NCBI GenBank assembly: GCA_036897525.1
Contig: JAYMTJ010000027.1
Coordinates: forward strand, 1 to 64,000
Origin: Pelargonium x hortorum
Lineage: Eukaryota > Streptophyta > Magnoliopsida > Geraniales > Geraniaceae
Direction of reading: 5' to 3'
Length of the DNA: 64,000 nucleotides
The position numbers and the translations under genes were made by a program. This document shows positions 53,230 to 64,000 of this stretch, in pieces. A model generated the notes under the pieces. It was not told where the DNA came from. It was given only the letters and a program-made list of their open reading frames with translations, and did not search any database. Within the stretch, counting starts at the first letter, position 1. Every line of letters begins with the position of its first letter.

Positions 53230-54314
53230 GACATAGAAATTAGGATATACCCCGGGACCAAAGCTCTTGCTTGACATTGACACTATTGATATAAAGAAAG
53301 TTTCTCTAGCTTACCTAATATAGGCGGTAGTAACTCTCTTTCATTATCGAAGTGATTCCGAGTTTAGTTACAGTCAAAAGATAACCTTGTATAGGAGAAG
53401 CTTCATTAGAAGGAAGGGTTTGGTCCCGTGTTTTGCCTGTTCTTTAGAGGGGAGTTATAAGGCTAAATAAAGGAATTTCTGGTAAGTAAATGAAAGCTTC
53501 TTTTCTTGTTTGAGCGGGTATTTCAGCATTAAAACTAGATAGAATTTGGAAAGCCTGCCTACTCTGTTGTAACCAGTTTTTGGATTGAAGGCAAAGAACC
53601 GATTCTAAACTTGGAAGGATAGAATACAGAGAATAGAGAATCTTAATTTGTATTAGTTCTCATTCTTTGTACTTGTAAGCTTGTCAATGACTGTCGGTAA
53701 ATCTTAGGGCAAAGGTTTCAATATCTTGTTCTAAGACCTCAGTCGAAACTAGAATATCCACACTTGTACTACAAATTCTAAAGTACCTAACTAATTATGG
53801 TTTATTCTTAAGCCGGCCTAACTCTAAGAACAACTTGAAAGCCTGCTATCCAAGTCCTTTCTAAGAAGGAACATTAACTATCTATAATAGAATACTAATA
53901 GACTATAACTAACTGCCTGTAGAATAGAAGGACTAATATGATACGGTCAGACAACTCCTGAGATAAGTAGTACAGACAGCAACAAGAAGCTCTACTCTAT
54001 AAGAAAGAGTAAGTCCCATAAGAAAGTTCAGGCTGGTAAGATCGAGAAGGAAGCTATTTCTTTTATATAGCTAACAAAGTGATACAGGATAAGAGAGTAA
54101 GAAACAGGGTACCGCTCTGGAGAAAAAAGTAGAGCTTAAAAACTCAAAATATTGAGGAAAAGTTTCCAAAAAAATATTTACAAGAGAAAAAGTCTTTTCC
54201 TCAGTTCCAGGTCTTGTAAGAGTGAGAAAGCAAGGTAAGCAGTAGGTTAAGAGGCTAGGTGCTATAACATAAGTAGGTATATCTACAAGACTACCGTGCC
54301 TTTCCCTTCCTTCA

Positions 54315-54338
54315 GATGCCTATGGTCGGGTATAGTAA
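54315..54338 (+). repeat. Copy of the GATGCCTA-GTCGGGTA word
   Basis: Matches 18221-18244 at 19 of 24 positions in the same orientation (GATGCCTA, GTCGGGTA, TAA shared). Confidence 0.5.
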
Positions 54339-57300
54339 CCATTACAAGACTCTATAGATAGGGGTTTGTATCCTCCCTCAGGAAGGGGGCTTTCCATAGA
54401 AAATATCTAAGTCTAAGGAAGTCTTTGTTAGTTTAAAAAGAGTTCAAAAGGATTTTGGGTTTCGGTGTTACTTTTTTTTAGTAAGTAGTGATATATAGAA
54501 TTCGGTAAGGTACTTCTAAGAGTTTTCCTTCATTCAATTTCGGATAGAGATAGACTTCAGTTCTATACAAGGTGTGAGGGTTTCTTTTGAAAATAAGTAT
54601 AGAAATCCGAGATTGTAAATAGAACAACAAAGTATTGCGTTGCTGAAAGTCAACTCCCCGCGGTTGTAGCATAGGGGTTAGACTGGGCAGAGAAAGGGTC
54701 TATAAACAAAGGGGACAAATAAATCTTTATTATCGATAATGTATTTATATATAGTTAGAAGTTTCCAATGGAATTTTTTTTAATTACAAAGGGTTGGAGT
54801 CAGAAAAAGAAAAGTGTAATCCCTTCCTCAAGCTTAAGTGATTGGAATTTCAATGTCTTTTTCTAGTCAACGAGTAACAAAAGTACCCCAGATGACAGGC
54901 TTTTATGAAAAAAATTGACCCTTGCAAGACGCTGACATAAGTAGGCCACGCGTTCTACGGAAAGCTCTTAAACCATGAACAATAGGACAGCCCTATCAAA
55001 ACAAAAAAATGACTCAAAAGTATCCGCTTAGTTTCTATTAGTTAGAAGGATATGTCTTTTAGTTTGTTATTCCTATTCGTTCTAGATTGTTTCGGCTGCT
55101 TGAGATAAAGTAAAGCCAACTCCAAAAAGACTTGCTTACAGAGCCTCTCCTTGCTTGAATATGTAATTGAAAGTTTCTCCTTATACTACTCCTTAGTTTT
55201 ATTCCTGAATTTCTTAGCTAGAGTAGCTTTCATTCAATTAAGGGGTTTGCCATTTCGGATAGGTGATTTGAGGCTAAGACAGGTGGATGAAGTGATGTTG
55301 CTTCTAGTGTAAGGTGTTCGAGATGAGAAAAGCTCCTAGCGGTTTCCTGTGTTGGAATGCAGAGAGTTTTAAACCAACAAACAGTAAAGGATCCCTTCCT
55401 TAGTAGATCCTAGTTTTAGCTTCTCAAAAAAACACTTATTTATTTAAACAGAAAATAATCGGTTTCCAGGTAGAAGCTCTCGTTACAGACCGGATTCCTT
55501 ATTAGTAGTGTAAGTTAGGAAGAGGGCCCTAGAAGCAGTAGACTTCTTAACAAAAACAAAGGCTTAATCTTTTCTTTAAGTTACTCAAACCCCAAGAGTT
55601 TACACATTTATCCTAAACGATCTCAAGGGAAATCCTTGGAATATATAGAACAAATCTCCTTTAGACCTAAAAAGCTCTGGCTATTAATTTCACTTATAAA
55701 CAGGAACTCACTCCTCATTCCTGTCCCAAGAAAATCCTGAACTCCCTAGAAAGAAAGAACTCAAACTGGAAACTACTAAGTTGCAAACTCCAACAACTGA
55801 ACACAATCTACTACTCACTGGCTTTCACTTGCCTAGCTAGCTGCTCTTGCAAAAAGGGACTTTCCTCAACTAAGACAAAGGACTGCTTCCTTCCAGAAAT
55901 AGAATTATTAGGATCAATGCCTGCATGACTGCTTTCCAAACCCAAATAGCTACCCTCATAAAGCTATCTAACTAAGAAGTCAAGAATACCAAAGATTATA
56001 TTCGGTATATCCTAAACTCTCTATTCTAGATCTAGAAATACAAACTAAGAATACACTACACAATAGGAATGAATTCTCAAAGGTTAAATAGAATCTGTTT
56101 ATGTTATCCTCGTTTAGCTACCCCTGCAAAGTCAAGAACACATTAACTCCTTACAAGTACAAAGAATAGAATCTCAACTATTATAGAATTAGAGAATAGA
56201 GTCTTTCATACCTCGGTATATATTCCACATACCACAATAGAAGAAGGTTTCTATCTTAAACTTAAAAGAAGAACTGTCACAAGAACTAAAGGAAAATAGA
56301 AGTCTCAACTCCTGTTCATGTAAAAACTCTAATTTAAGAATCTCGAAGAAATAGAATCCCTAATAACAACCATTAGATAGAACCAATTCTTATAAACACC
56401 TTATTAGCTTAGCAATAGTCCAATCCCAATAATCAAGAGTTACAAGATTCGAACAAATGGGTTTCGTTGGGTTTGGTTCTCAAGAAGAAAAGAAGTTGGT
56501 ACTGCAAACATCAGTTACTGATTAAGAAGAGTCCTTTCTGTTATTCCAGTATGTTCCTTAGATTGGTTAGAACTGGATTCTATATTTCAGGTTCAATCAA
56601 GAGGCATAGTTTCAATTTGTTGCAAAGCTGGTTATTCCTTCTAGCTAGTCGTATATATATATTAGGAGCTTATTAAATTCATCCAAGAAGGGTATTTATT
56701 AGTATATAGTAGCCCTTGAAGAGAACATACTCTAACTCTAGGTGTACTTAAATATATCCACACCCCTATACTTGTCTTATAAGTAAATAAATGTTAAATT
56801 AAAAGGCACTTTGCCAAAACGAAAAGAATAGGGATATGTCATTAAAATTGATAAAAGTAGTCTAATGTGGGTTTGAAGTACTCCTTTGGATGCTTCTAGG
56901 TTTTTCAGCAATAAGTCAATTTTTCAGGGAGAGGGTTTTTTTACAGCCAGTTCTAGGAGTGGTATTTTATAAATTCAAAATTGAAGCTTTTCTACTATAT
57001 ATAGAGTAATACCTATTTGCTTTGCTGTCGAGGGAAGGTAAATGCTTTCTAGGCCAAAGCGAGCCTAGCCTAATGAATTGGAGCTAATGGAAAGCTGTTG
57101 CAGTTCATAGCTAGTTCTGTTGTAGCTGTCTTGGCTAGTGTACTTGTCCGATCTATTCTATCTGTACCGGTAAATGAAGGACTTATAGAATCTCTTTCTT
57201 GTCAGCAAACTTAACAACTCAGAATAATAAGAATAAGGAACCTCCAATAACAAGCAATAAGAAGGAATTTCTTCCATCTTCAACTTCTTCTCGGCTAACG

Positions 57301-60300
57301 ATTGGAATACTGTTTTCCTTTGATCATTTTAGCAATCCAAGCGAAGGACTCTATCTAATCTATATATGAAATACTAATATACTTTAAGAACTAGAGAATA
57401 TCTATTATACCAGAACCTATCTAAAACTAACCTATTAACCTATTATTATCGAAATTCACTAATACTAATAAAGAATACTAAATAAAGGCTGTTAACCCGA
57501 GGACTAAGACTCCTAAGATACTGGATAGATAGGCATGAAATCTTGTTCTATGTGCTTATCAGTAACGAAGCTACACACTTAATAGTGAATACATAAATCC
57601 TGAGCCGGCAAGCAATAGAATAGCCATTCTCCTTAGCTCAGTCCAGAGTCCTTCTCCTCAAGACGAAGTATAGGCTGTTTTGTTTGCCTTCCAAATCCTG
57701 CTAAGTTTATAAGTTTCACTAAAGAATTTTCTTTTCTTTAAAGGATAGAGCTACACCTGCTTACAAGCTAAAAGATTCTCTATACAATTTTAGATAAGGA
57801 ATACCGAGTCAAGTGAAAGCCTTAAATTGCAACTTTACTATATCCAGAATAAGCAAGGAAACTGTAGAAAAAGACAAGGAATTCTAAAACTATGTAAGTT
57901 TAGTTTAAGGGAGGTCTATAAAGTCCTAGATTTTCTTAGGTTTATACGTACATTCTCGATATGAACTCCTTCTTATGTTATGGAAAAGGACTTCCAACGA
58001 TTAGATTAACAAGCAAAATAAGAAAACCTTGTTATGAAACTTACTTTATATACGGTATTAACCAACAATACACTGACTAGAAAACTGACTTCAACTTTTA
58101 AAAGAAATTTCTTTGCTGCAAATACTGGAAAGGACTCAAGGGAAACACAAAGAAGTCACTCTTTTAAGGTCCACCTGTTCTATGCTCTTTATCGTTAAAT
58201 GAGGTTAGTGCCTTGGAGCTTGTTGTTCTTCTTGTTAAAAATGCTGCTAATGTGTAGCTGGGAAGTACTAGTAAATGAAGTAAGCAAGTCAAAGAAGTCA
58301 CAGATTAGGGTTAGGGTACTCTGAGGAAAGCTTTTTTTCTAACCAGGGTTATACTGATAAGACACAGGGTTCCTTGAGTTGAGAAAGGGTACTGCTGATT
58401 GCTTTAAAGTAGTTGCCATTTAGGAGAATAAAGAAAGGTACAGCTTTTAATAAAATCTTTATAGTTGTTTTGGGCTAGCACACGTAATCAAAAAAAGTTA
58501 TATACTATATAAATGAATGCTTGCTCTCTCTAAGTGATTCTAAAGTATTTGACAACGAGCATGGTTACTAAAGGATCCCTTATAAGGGGTTTAGTTTTTA
58601 AACTTCGGTTTGTAACAGATTCATTTCTATTAGGTAGGGCTCTCTTAGGGTTTGGCCTCTCTGGAATTTAGACTTTATATAAGAAAATCCGGGGTTTCCT
58701 TATTAAAATCACCAGCAGATAATGCAATAGAATAAAAAGCCCCCTAGGAAAGGCTTTCACTTTTTGGTTCGAAGTTAGGCCATACCATAACCCATAAGGG
58801 TTTCTCTTTTATATAGTCTTTTGTTTACATATTATACTCTAAAATATTAGTCGTAAGCTCTTCCGTCCAGGCTATATCCACTTTATACTCGTTTGGGCTG
58901 GTTGTAAGGGTTAAAGAATAAGCATTACTTAAGTTTTTATGCCTCTCTATTGAAGTACAGAAAATCTTGAGGAACAAATTCTAAGATAGAGGATTCCCAG
59001 ATAACTTAGACTCATCTATTACATAGCTGCTAGACCCTTAATCTCACTCTTAACTCTTAATACATTCTTAAGATAAGAGAAAGAACTTTCTAAGCTTCCT
59101 CTTGGGTGCCTAACTCTTAGCCTGTATCATACCTATCTCATTCAGCAGAATCAAGTACTCCTCACAGCTATACAAGGACTCTTTATTTTACTTGAAAATA
59201 GAAAATGGAACTCTGCCAGATAACTAAAAAGATATAGAGTTTCAATCACAAGATTTTCATTTGACTCCGCCGCAACTACCAAATACCTTTAGAATTATAC
59301 ACCTAAGAGAGTTTTTTATGCATGCTTGCTTGATTGAGACCTTTTATCTTATTATTCAATTTCTTAGCTTTAGTATACCCCTTATTTTGAATTGGAAACC
59401 TAGGAGAAACATAAGGAACATAAGATATTACACATAAAAACAAGGATTTAGGACTTAACCAAATAATCTCAAAGTAACTCGTACTGATTTTCACTTTACA
59501 ATAAGGAAATCCTTGGAAATTGATTGGGAAAGACTCTCTTGCTTACCTATGATATGAGGGCCCTATGAAAGAAAAGGAGCAGAGATAACAACTCCTGCTT
59601 AAAATGAAAAGCAAAGGAACTTAAGAAGACTTCTTACTCTATTGTTTATTCCTTGAATGCCTTTTTTTAACGGAAACTTCAGGAATATAGGGTACTAACC
59701 TAAACCTTATATAGTAAATACTTTATACTTTCAATAAAAACTAGATGCATTAATACAAAAAAAACCACTCTATGATCATTTCCATGTGCTAAAACCAGGA
59801 ATTACTCTAACTTGTAAGTTTTTTGCGTTAGTATTTAAAAAGCATATTAAATGAATTAAATACCCAGGATTGTTTGTAGTTTATTCTTTCCGGGGGCTCT
59901 TGTCTTGTAAGGTTATAAACCTTAGCCGATAATGGAGGGTTTAGAACATATTGAGTCTGTGCTTCGTCATATGTATTCCTGCTTGAGTACTTTTCGGGTT
60001 AAGATTATGATAATCTGTTTCTATTATGTCATTTTCACAAAGAGGGATACACTTAATCTAGTTGCGGGAACTCCTGGTTTTGGTTTAGCAAAATCCCTGG
60101 ATAAGTATTATTCCTTATAAATTATTGTGTAGTATAAGCAGAAAAATGGCCTTGATCTAATCACTTTCAACAAAGACCGAGAATCTGGGGGCTTTCCTCT
60201 CATTAAGTATTAAAGTTCCATCATTTATTAATTTCTTTCGTATAAAGAAAGTTTCCTAAAACTATTTGGCTAGTTAATCATTTTTTTGTCATTGAAATGA

Positions 60301-60380
60301 AAGGGGCCCAGTACTTTTCTTTATCGATAAGATAATCCCATCAAAGTGCTCCCCGCGGTATAGGACAGGCGCTCTATTTT

Positions 60381-60400
60381 CAGGACTTTTCAGGACTTTT
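60381..60400. repeat. Exact 10-bp tandem duplication
   Basis: CAGGACTTTT occurs twice head to tail, about 180 bases from the nad1 fragment. Confidence 0.9.
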
Positions 60401-60581
60401 AAAGGAGTTTAAGATTTAAGAAACGGATTTCTTTGTACCGGCCAAGCTGTTAATGAAATTCAATAAAAGAGTACAATTTATAGGTGAATTTGACTTCTAT
60501 TTCTTAAGGAAATTGAAAATAGAGTACAAAATGAGAGCTTCTATAACTTAACTCCTAAACAGTCTTCCCAAGCTTATGATA

Positions 60582-60833
60582 GAGGCATGCCTTCCATCCA
60601 AGGGCCATTAATTGATCATAACGATAACGGGGAAAGGCTTAGCGCACCCAGATATAAAGAAATGGGAAAAGAATAACCTTCAAGCTAAACCAAAGAGAAC
60701 CTGGTATCCCATTCAAAATGGGAAGATCTAGGATAGGTTGCCAACCTCCTAGAAAGAGCAATGTGCAGAGTCCACTCATTAGTATCATATTTGCTTGCGT
60801 ACTCTCCCCAGAAAAAAAACATAAACTTGCCAA
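60582..60833 (-). pseudogene. nad1: NADH dehydrogenase subunit 1 C-terminal fragment
   Basis: Read on the minus strand, 80 codons are colinear with residues about 225-304 of the roughly 325-residue plant NAD1, a proton-pumping membrane subunit of respiratory complex I. About 64 of 80 positions match the angiosperm protein as I remember it. Landmarks are [39 protein letters not shown] and LGWK. The first ten codons lie in another frame from the rest because of a 4-base insertion near 60790-60799 (GCAAGCAA where one GCAA is expected). An in-frame TAA at 60639-60641 replaces the first Ala of the usual VRAAFPR. No intron interrupts the GLCT position, where many seed plants carry the nad1 intron that holds matR. 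Similarity begins close to the preceding known exon junction (after codon 223) and stops abruptly about 20 codons before the normal end. A pseudogene is likely; repair by RNA editing is less likely because of the insertion. Confidence 0.85.
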
Positions 60834-61219
60834 AAATGAATTTAGCCCTACTTTGCTTTAATTTCTTAGAAAACTTTCTTAATATACCCTTACAATAAAA
60901 CAAAATTTGTAAAGCAAGGAATCTGTACTGCTAGCTAAGGAACATAACTAAGCTTACTTTGTAGGAGAGCACTTGTTCTTTGAAAGCAGTATCTATGTCT
61001 TATAAATGTATTCCCTTGCTTGTAATGGGCATAAGATTGTTGAGGACTCTAGTTGAGACTTCGGGAGTAATAAGTTGTTAAGAAAGCCCTAACAAAAAAA
61101 ACTTGTGAGTCTAGAATTCAATGGACTTTATTTACTTGATTATTTGACTCCCTCTTTACTCTTAAAGAAAACTCTATAATTAAATAACTCTAAAATGCTA
61201 GGGCAAAAGGAATACCGAT

Positions 61220-61258
61220 TAAAGAAGAATAATCCCAAAGTTACTATCTAGAATGCTT
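61220..61258 (-). repeat. Outlying repeat family copy
   Basis: The minus strand reads AGCATTCTAGATAGTAACTT followed by TGGGATTATTCTTC, matching the word order of the 11.0-kb copy (GATAGTAACTT, AGTATTCTTC). Confidence 0.5.
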
Positions 61259-62304
61259 TTGTTTAGAATTTCGAAAGGGTAGGCGAAGGCAACTAGAGCT
61301 GCTTAAGGCACTTATTCGAAGGAGAATGAGATTATGCATGCCAAAGTACACCGGAAAGAAGGGTCAAAAGTAGCTTAGGAAGGGAATACAGTAAGCGCTT
61401 AGTGTGCGTGAATTGGATTAGATCATTCACTACTGGACGCAGTAAGTAGAAGATAGGAATCAGTCTAAGGCGCGGTAGCCCAGTGATAGGTTCTAGCTCC
61501 CCAAGGCCCAGTCTCCAATGTGTCCTTGTTATAGATAGTCGGGCAAAGGCCCAATTAGCTCAAATCCTTTCAGTTCCGTTCTAGCCTGCTTCTCAACCCC
61601 TGAGTGACCTATATATATCTTAGCTTGTTTCTATTCTGTCAGGTATTGACACTTTGTGGACGTGGTTTGATTATTCTATTCAATGTTGGATTGGTATCTA
61701 GAGCTTTAGTTAGAGTCGTTTCTTTTAGGTATAGAGTAGCTAAAACTAAGACGTAGTCAAGAAAGTATAAACAAGTAAGAGAACGCCCTTATATAAGTCT
61801 AAGTCCTTTAGTTGTACTTAGAGGAGTGGTCTTATCTTATACTGTATAGGAATGGAATAGAGAGTCTTAAGTATAGTTGTTTAAGGGACATTCCTTGTTG
61901 GGGTTTCCGATCCATTTCCGAGACTTGCTCTATATTAGACTTTATAAACTTCAAATCCTTTTAACCAGAAACCTTTCTAACCTAAACACTGAAATTCCCT
62001 CAAAAGTGCAAAGATCTTAGTCTTTTTAATTAAATAGAAGTTTGACTTGAAACTAAAAAGAACTAGTACAAACTAACAGTAAGGAAACTTTCACCTTATA
62101 TAGGGGTACCTCCCCGCGCTTACTTATTTCCCAATATCTTCTCCTATGAAACTTGTGGAATCAGAGGAACGTAAAAGCAACCCCCCTACACGTCTATACT
62201 TTAGAGTTCTCTTTTCATTTTAATCCGAAATTGGAGGAAACAGAGCCTAAGATCTACACTAGTAAGGTCTTCCTCGAGGGGCTTTAAAAGTCAGTAATTA
62301 ATTT

Positions 62305-62368
62305 AAGGGTCCCAAACTCGCGGTTCTATTAAAATAGGGGCTCCTACTCTACCAACTGTATTATATCC
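62305..62368 (-). tRNA. tRNA-like remnant, possibly Lys-type
   Basis: The minus strand starts GGATATA, has a D-arm-like segment ACAGTTGGTAGAGT, then about 20 bases with an A/T-rich loop flanked by CTAT and ATAG, then a T-arm-like GCGAGTTTGGGACC. Spacing fits a tRNA body. Both the anticodon loop and the T loop depart from consensus and the acceptor ends do not pair well, so the amino acid is not assigned. The D arm and overall length resemble trnK. Confidence 0.35.
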
Positions 62369-63560
62369 TGTTTACAAAAAGTAGGGACTTGAGATTTGAT
62401 ACTCATAGCGGAATATTCCCGAAAAGAAGAATCAAGATTAAAAATGAAAAGTTTCGATAGCAGGTCCACAAAAAAAGTAGGCAACTCAATGCTTCATCAG
62501 AACGGGGAATGATTTAGTCAAGGGAAGAACGAACATGTACCCTGCGAATTTCTCTCCTTGTCAATTCATTATTTGTAAGAAAGCTATGCATTCAAAGAAA
62601 CTAAAATGGAACTCTAGATCTGGACACATGTCAATCTTTAGAACTGAACTTCTATACTCTACTCTGGACTTCTTCTGTTAGCCCCCAAAAGCTTCCTTAC
62701 TCAATAACCTAAACATGTAATTGGTGACCGAAGCTAAAGGGGCTCTTAGCCATTAACAAGGGAACTTGGCACTTTCAGCCTTTCCTACCAAGTTAGAATC
62801 TTTATTCCTATCGTCTGTCATTCTCTTATGGCGCAGAATGTAGAACTTGACTACCCTCCTCAGGACATGTTGATAACCTCGCACTTCGCTCGCTGCTACC
62901 TGTGCATCCTGGAATCGTCTTGAGGTCATCCGATCTATTGTATCTCATGCTACTTCTCATCTTCCCATTTCACACTACCCTTTGGGTTCTTTTCACGCCA
63001 CCACTCCCTTATCGTGAAGGGTTATCTAGAAAGCTTTCTCGCTCTTTCTCTATTTCTAATTCCAACTTCTATTTCCAAATCCCACTTAGCGCCGTATGCA
63101 ATTATGTACTTCTCTCTCTCAGTCTATTCCTCTGAACTCATAACTCCGGACACATTGCTTATAACTCTACTCTTTGGTTTAGGGACTCATTCTCTTGGAG
63201 CTACTTGACCATTCAAACTGAGCTACTAATCTAATCCATTTTTTTTGTTTCCTCAAATCAGGGGACGGGATGTTTGTTTCATCCTTTATCTTCTAACCCT
63301 GTAGAGACACATTCCTCACTTTCCGATCTATCTATTCTCCAATTCCTATCTTCCTCTAAACTAAGCTCATGCACTACTCTTAGTTTGACTTCACGAACCT
63401 ATTCAATGAAATTCCCAATTCTAACTCCCAGTTTCACGAACTTCAAGAAAAGAAACTTGTAAAACCTGTGCAATTCCATGAAAAGAAAACCGTTTGAACC
63501 CAAGACCACTTGCTGAAATCGAACCGACTTACCATCAAGAACAGAACTCTCCACCACCTA

Positions 63561-63590
63561 AAAAATGGCTTAGAGAAAAATGGCTTAGAG
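63561..63590. repeat. Exact 15-bp tandem duplication
   Basis: AAAAATGGCTTAGAG occurs twice head to tail with no mismatch. Confidence 0.9.
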
Positions 63591-64000
63591 TTAGAATAGA
63601 TTGAGAAACTAATACTAACACTAAGACTGATCATATATTGCTAGGAATTTTCTACTATACTAAGTTCTTATAACTGTTTAGAGGAATTCTAATGAGTTCT
63701 TTATAGAAAGAATTTCTATGTTCTATTTCTCGGCAGAATTTTCTTCTTGACTGTATTGCTGTAGGTTGTATACTGATTCCCTTGTTATTAGGAAGAATAA
63801 AGAAACTAAGTTTCCTACGGTTAATATATTATCTATTCCTAAGAAGAATGAATACACTTGCTTTAGCAAACAACAGAATACACCTTCTTAATACTGGAGT
63901 CTTAGCTACAGAGAGGATGACGAGTTGGGTTTGGTCAGGAATACATTATATGAGATGCAAGATTTATCTTGTGTGTTTCCTTCTTATCTTAATTGACCTT

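Larger units (their letters stand above)
43951..60581. other. Unassigned non-coding stretch with alternating strand bias
   Basis: Contains two tRNA-like remnants (45.3 and 51.3 kb) and two outlying repeat copies (46.9 and 52.3 kb). Strand composition switches several times: G-rich near 53.3-54.7 kb, C-rich near 55.6-56.4 kb, G-rich near 58.2-58.4 kb, C-rich near 58.9-59.3 kb. Reading frames here (for example 46112-46318, 47879-48139, 56467-56676, 59932-60120) are unrecognised. Confidence 0.45.
60834..64000. other. Unassigned flank, C-rich towards the end
   Basis: Holds an inverted repeat-family copy (61220-61258), a tRNA-like remnant (62305-62368) and a G-rich then C-rich switch (about 61.3-61.9 and 62.6-63.4 kb). 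Overlapping frames at 62902-63462 arise from the C/T-rich composition and resemble no family. Upstream of the nad1 piece no earlier nad1 exon is visible. Confidence 0.45.

Noticed and set aside
62902-63462. Three overlapping plus-strand frames rich in Ser, Leu and Phe.
   Set aside because: C/T-rich composition yields open Ser/Leu frames; no conserved residues.
1-64000. CRISPR arrays, transposases, reverse transcriptases and virus-like elements.
   Set aside because: No regularly spaced identical repeats and no recognisable protein from these groups in any listed reading frame.

Overview
The window looks like a piece of a very large, AT-rich, gene-poor mitochondrial genome, most probably from the green lineage (land plant or green alga). 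The evidence is two recognisable respiratory-chain gene pieces and several tRNA-like remnants. One gene piece is an ATP synthase subunit 9 (atp9) reading frame on the minus strand near 4.4-4.6 kb. The other is an 80-codon piece of nad1 on the minus strand near 60.6-60.8 kb. The best tRNA remnants resemble mitochondrial tRNA-Lys(UUU). All three carry defects: atp9 lacks about ten residues of its first membrane helix and has an unrelated tail; the nad1 piece has a 4-base insertion and an in-frame TAA; both trnK-like copies have lost one end of the cloverleaf. The piece could instead be mitochondrial DNA copied into a nuclear genome. Sequence alone does not settle that.

Layout. 1-4.3 kb: nothing recognisable. 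4.3-4.8 kb: atp9-like frame followed by a trnK-like remnant, both on the minus strand. 6.3-13.6 kb: a block whose plus strand is rich in C over G. 13.6-28.2 kb: a longer block rich in G over C. These two blocks share a diverged repeat family in opposite orientation, including an exact 30-bp inverted match. 28.2-41.8 kb: nearly featureless, with a second trnK-like remnant at 31.7 kb. 41.8-43.9 kb: degenerate repeats built on a few short words. 43.9-60.5 kb: mostly featureless, with short blocks of alternating strand composition and stray copies of the repeat family. 60.6-60.8 kb: the nad1 piece. 61-64 kb: a repeat-family copy, a tRNA-like remnant and a strongly C-rich stretch.

Almost no open frame exceeds 100 codons and most encode nothing recognisable. 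I found no convincing rRNA, CRISPR array, transposase, reverse transcriptase or virus-derived element. The most interesting signal is not a gene system. It is the combination of decayed mitochondrial gene pieces with a strand-coherent, inverted, highly diverged repeat family that seems to make up much of the 6-28 kb interval. Homology statements rest on family sequences as remembered, with no database search.
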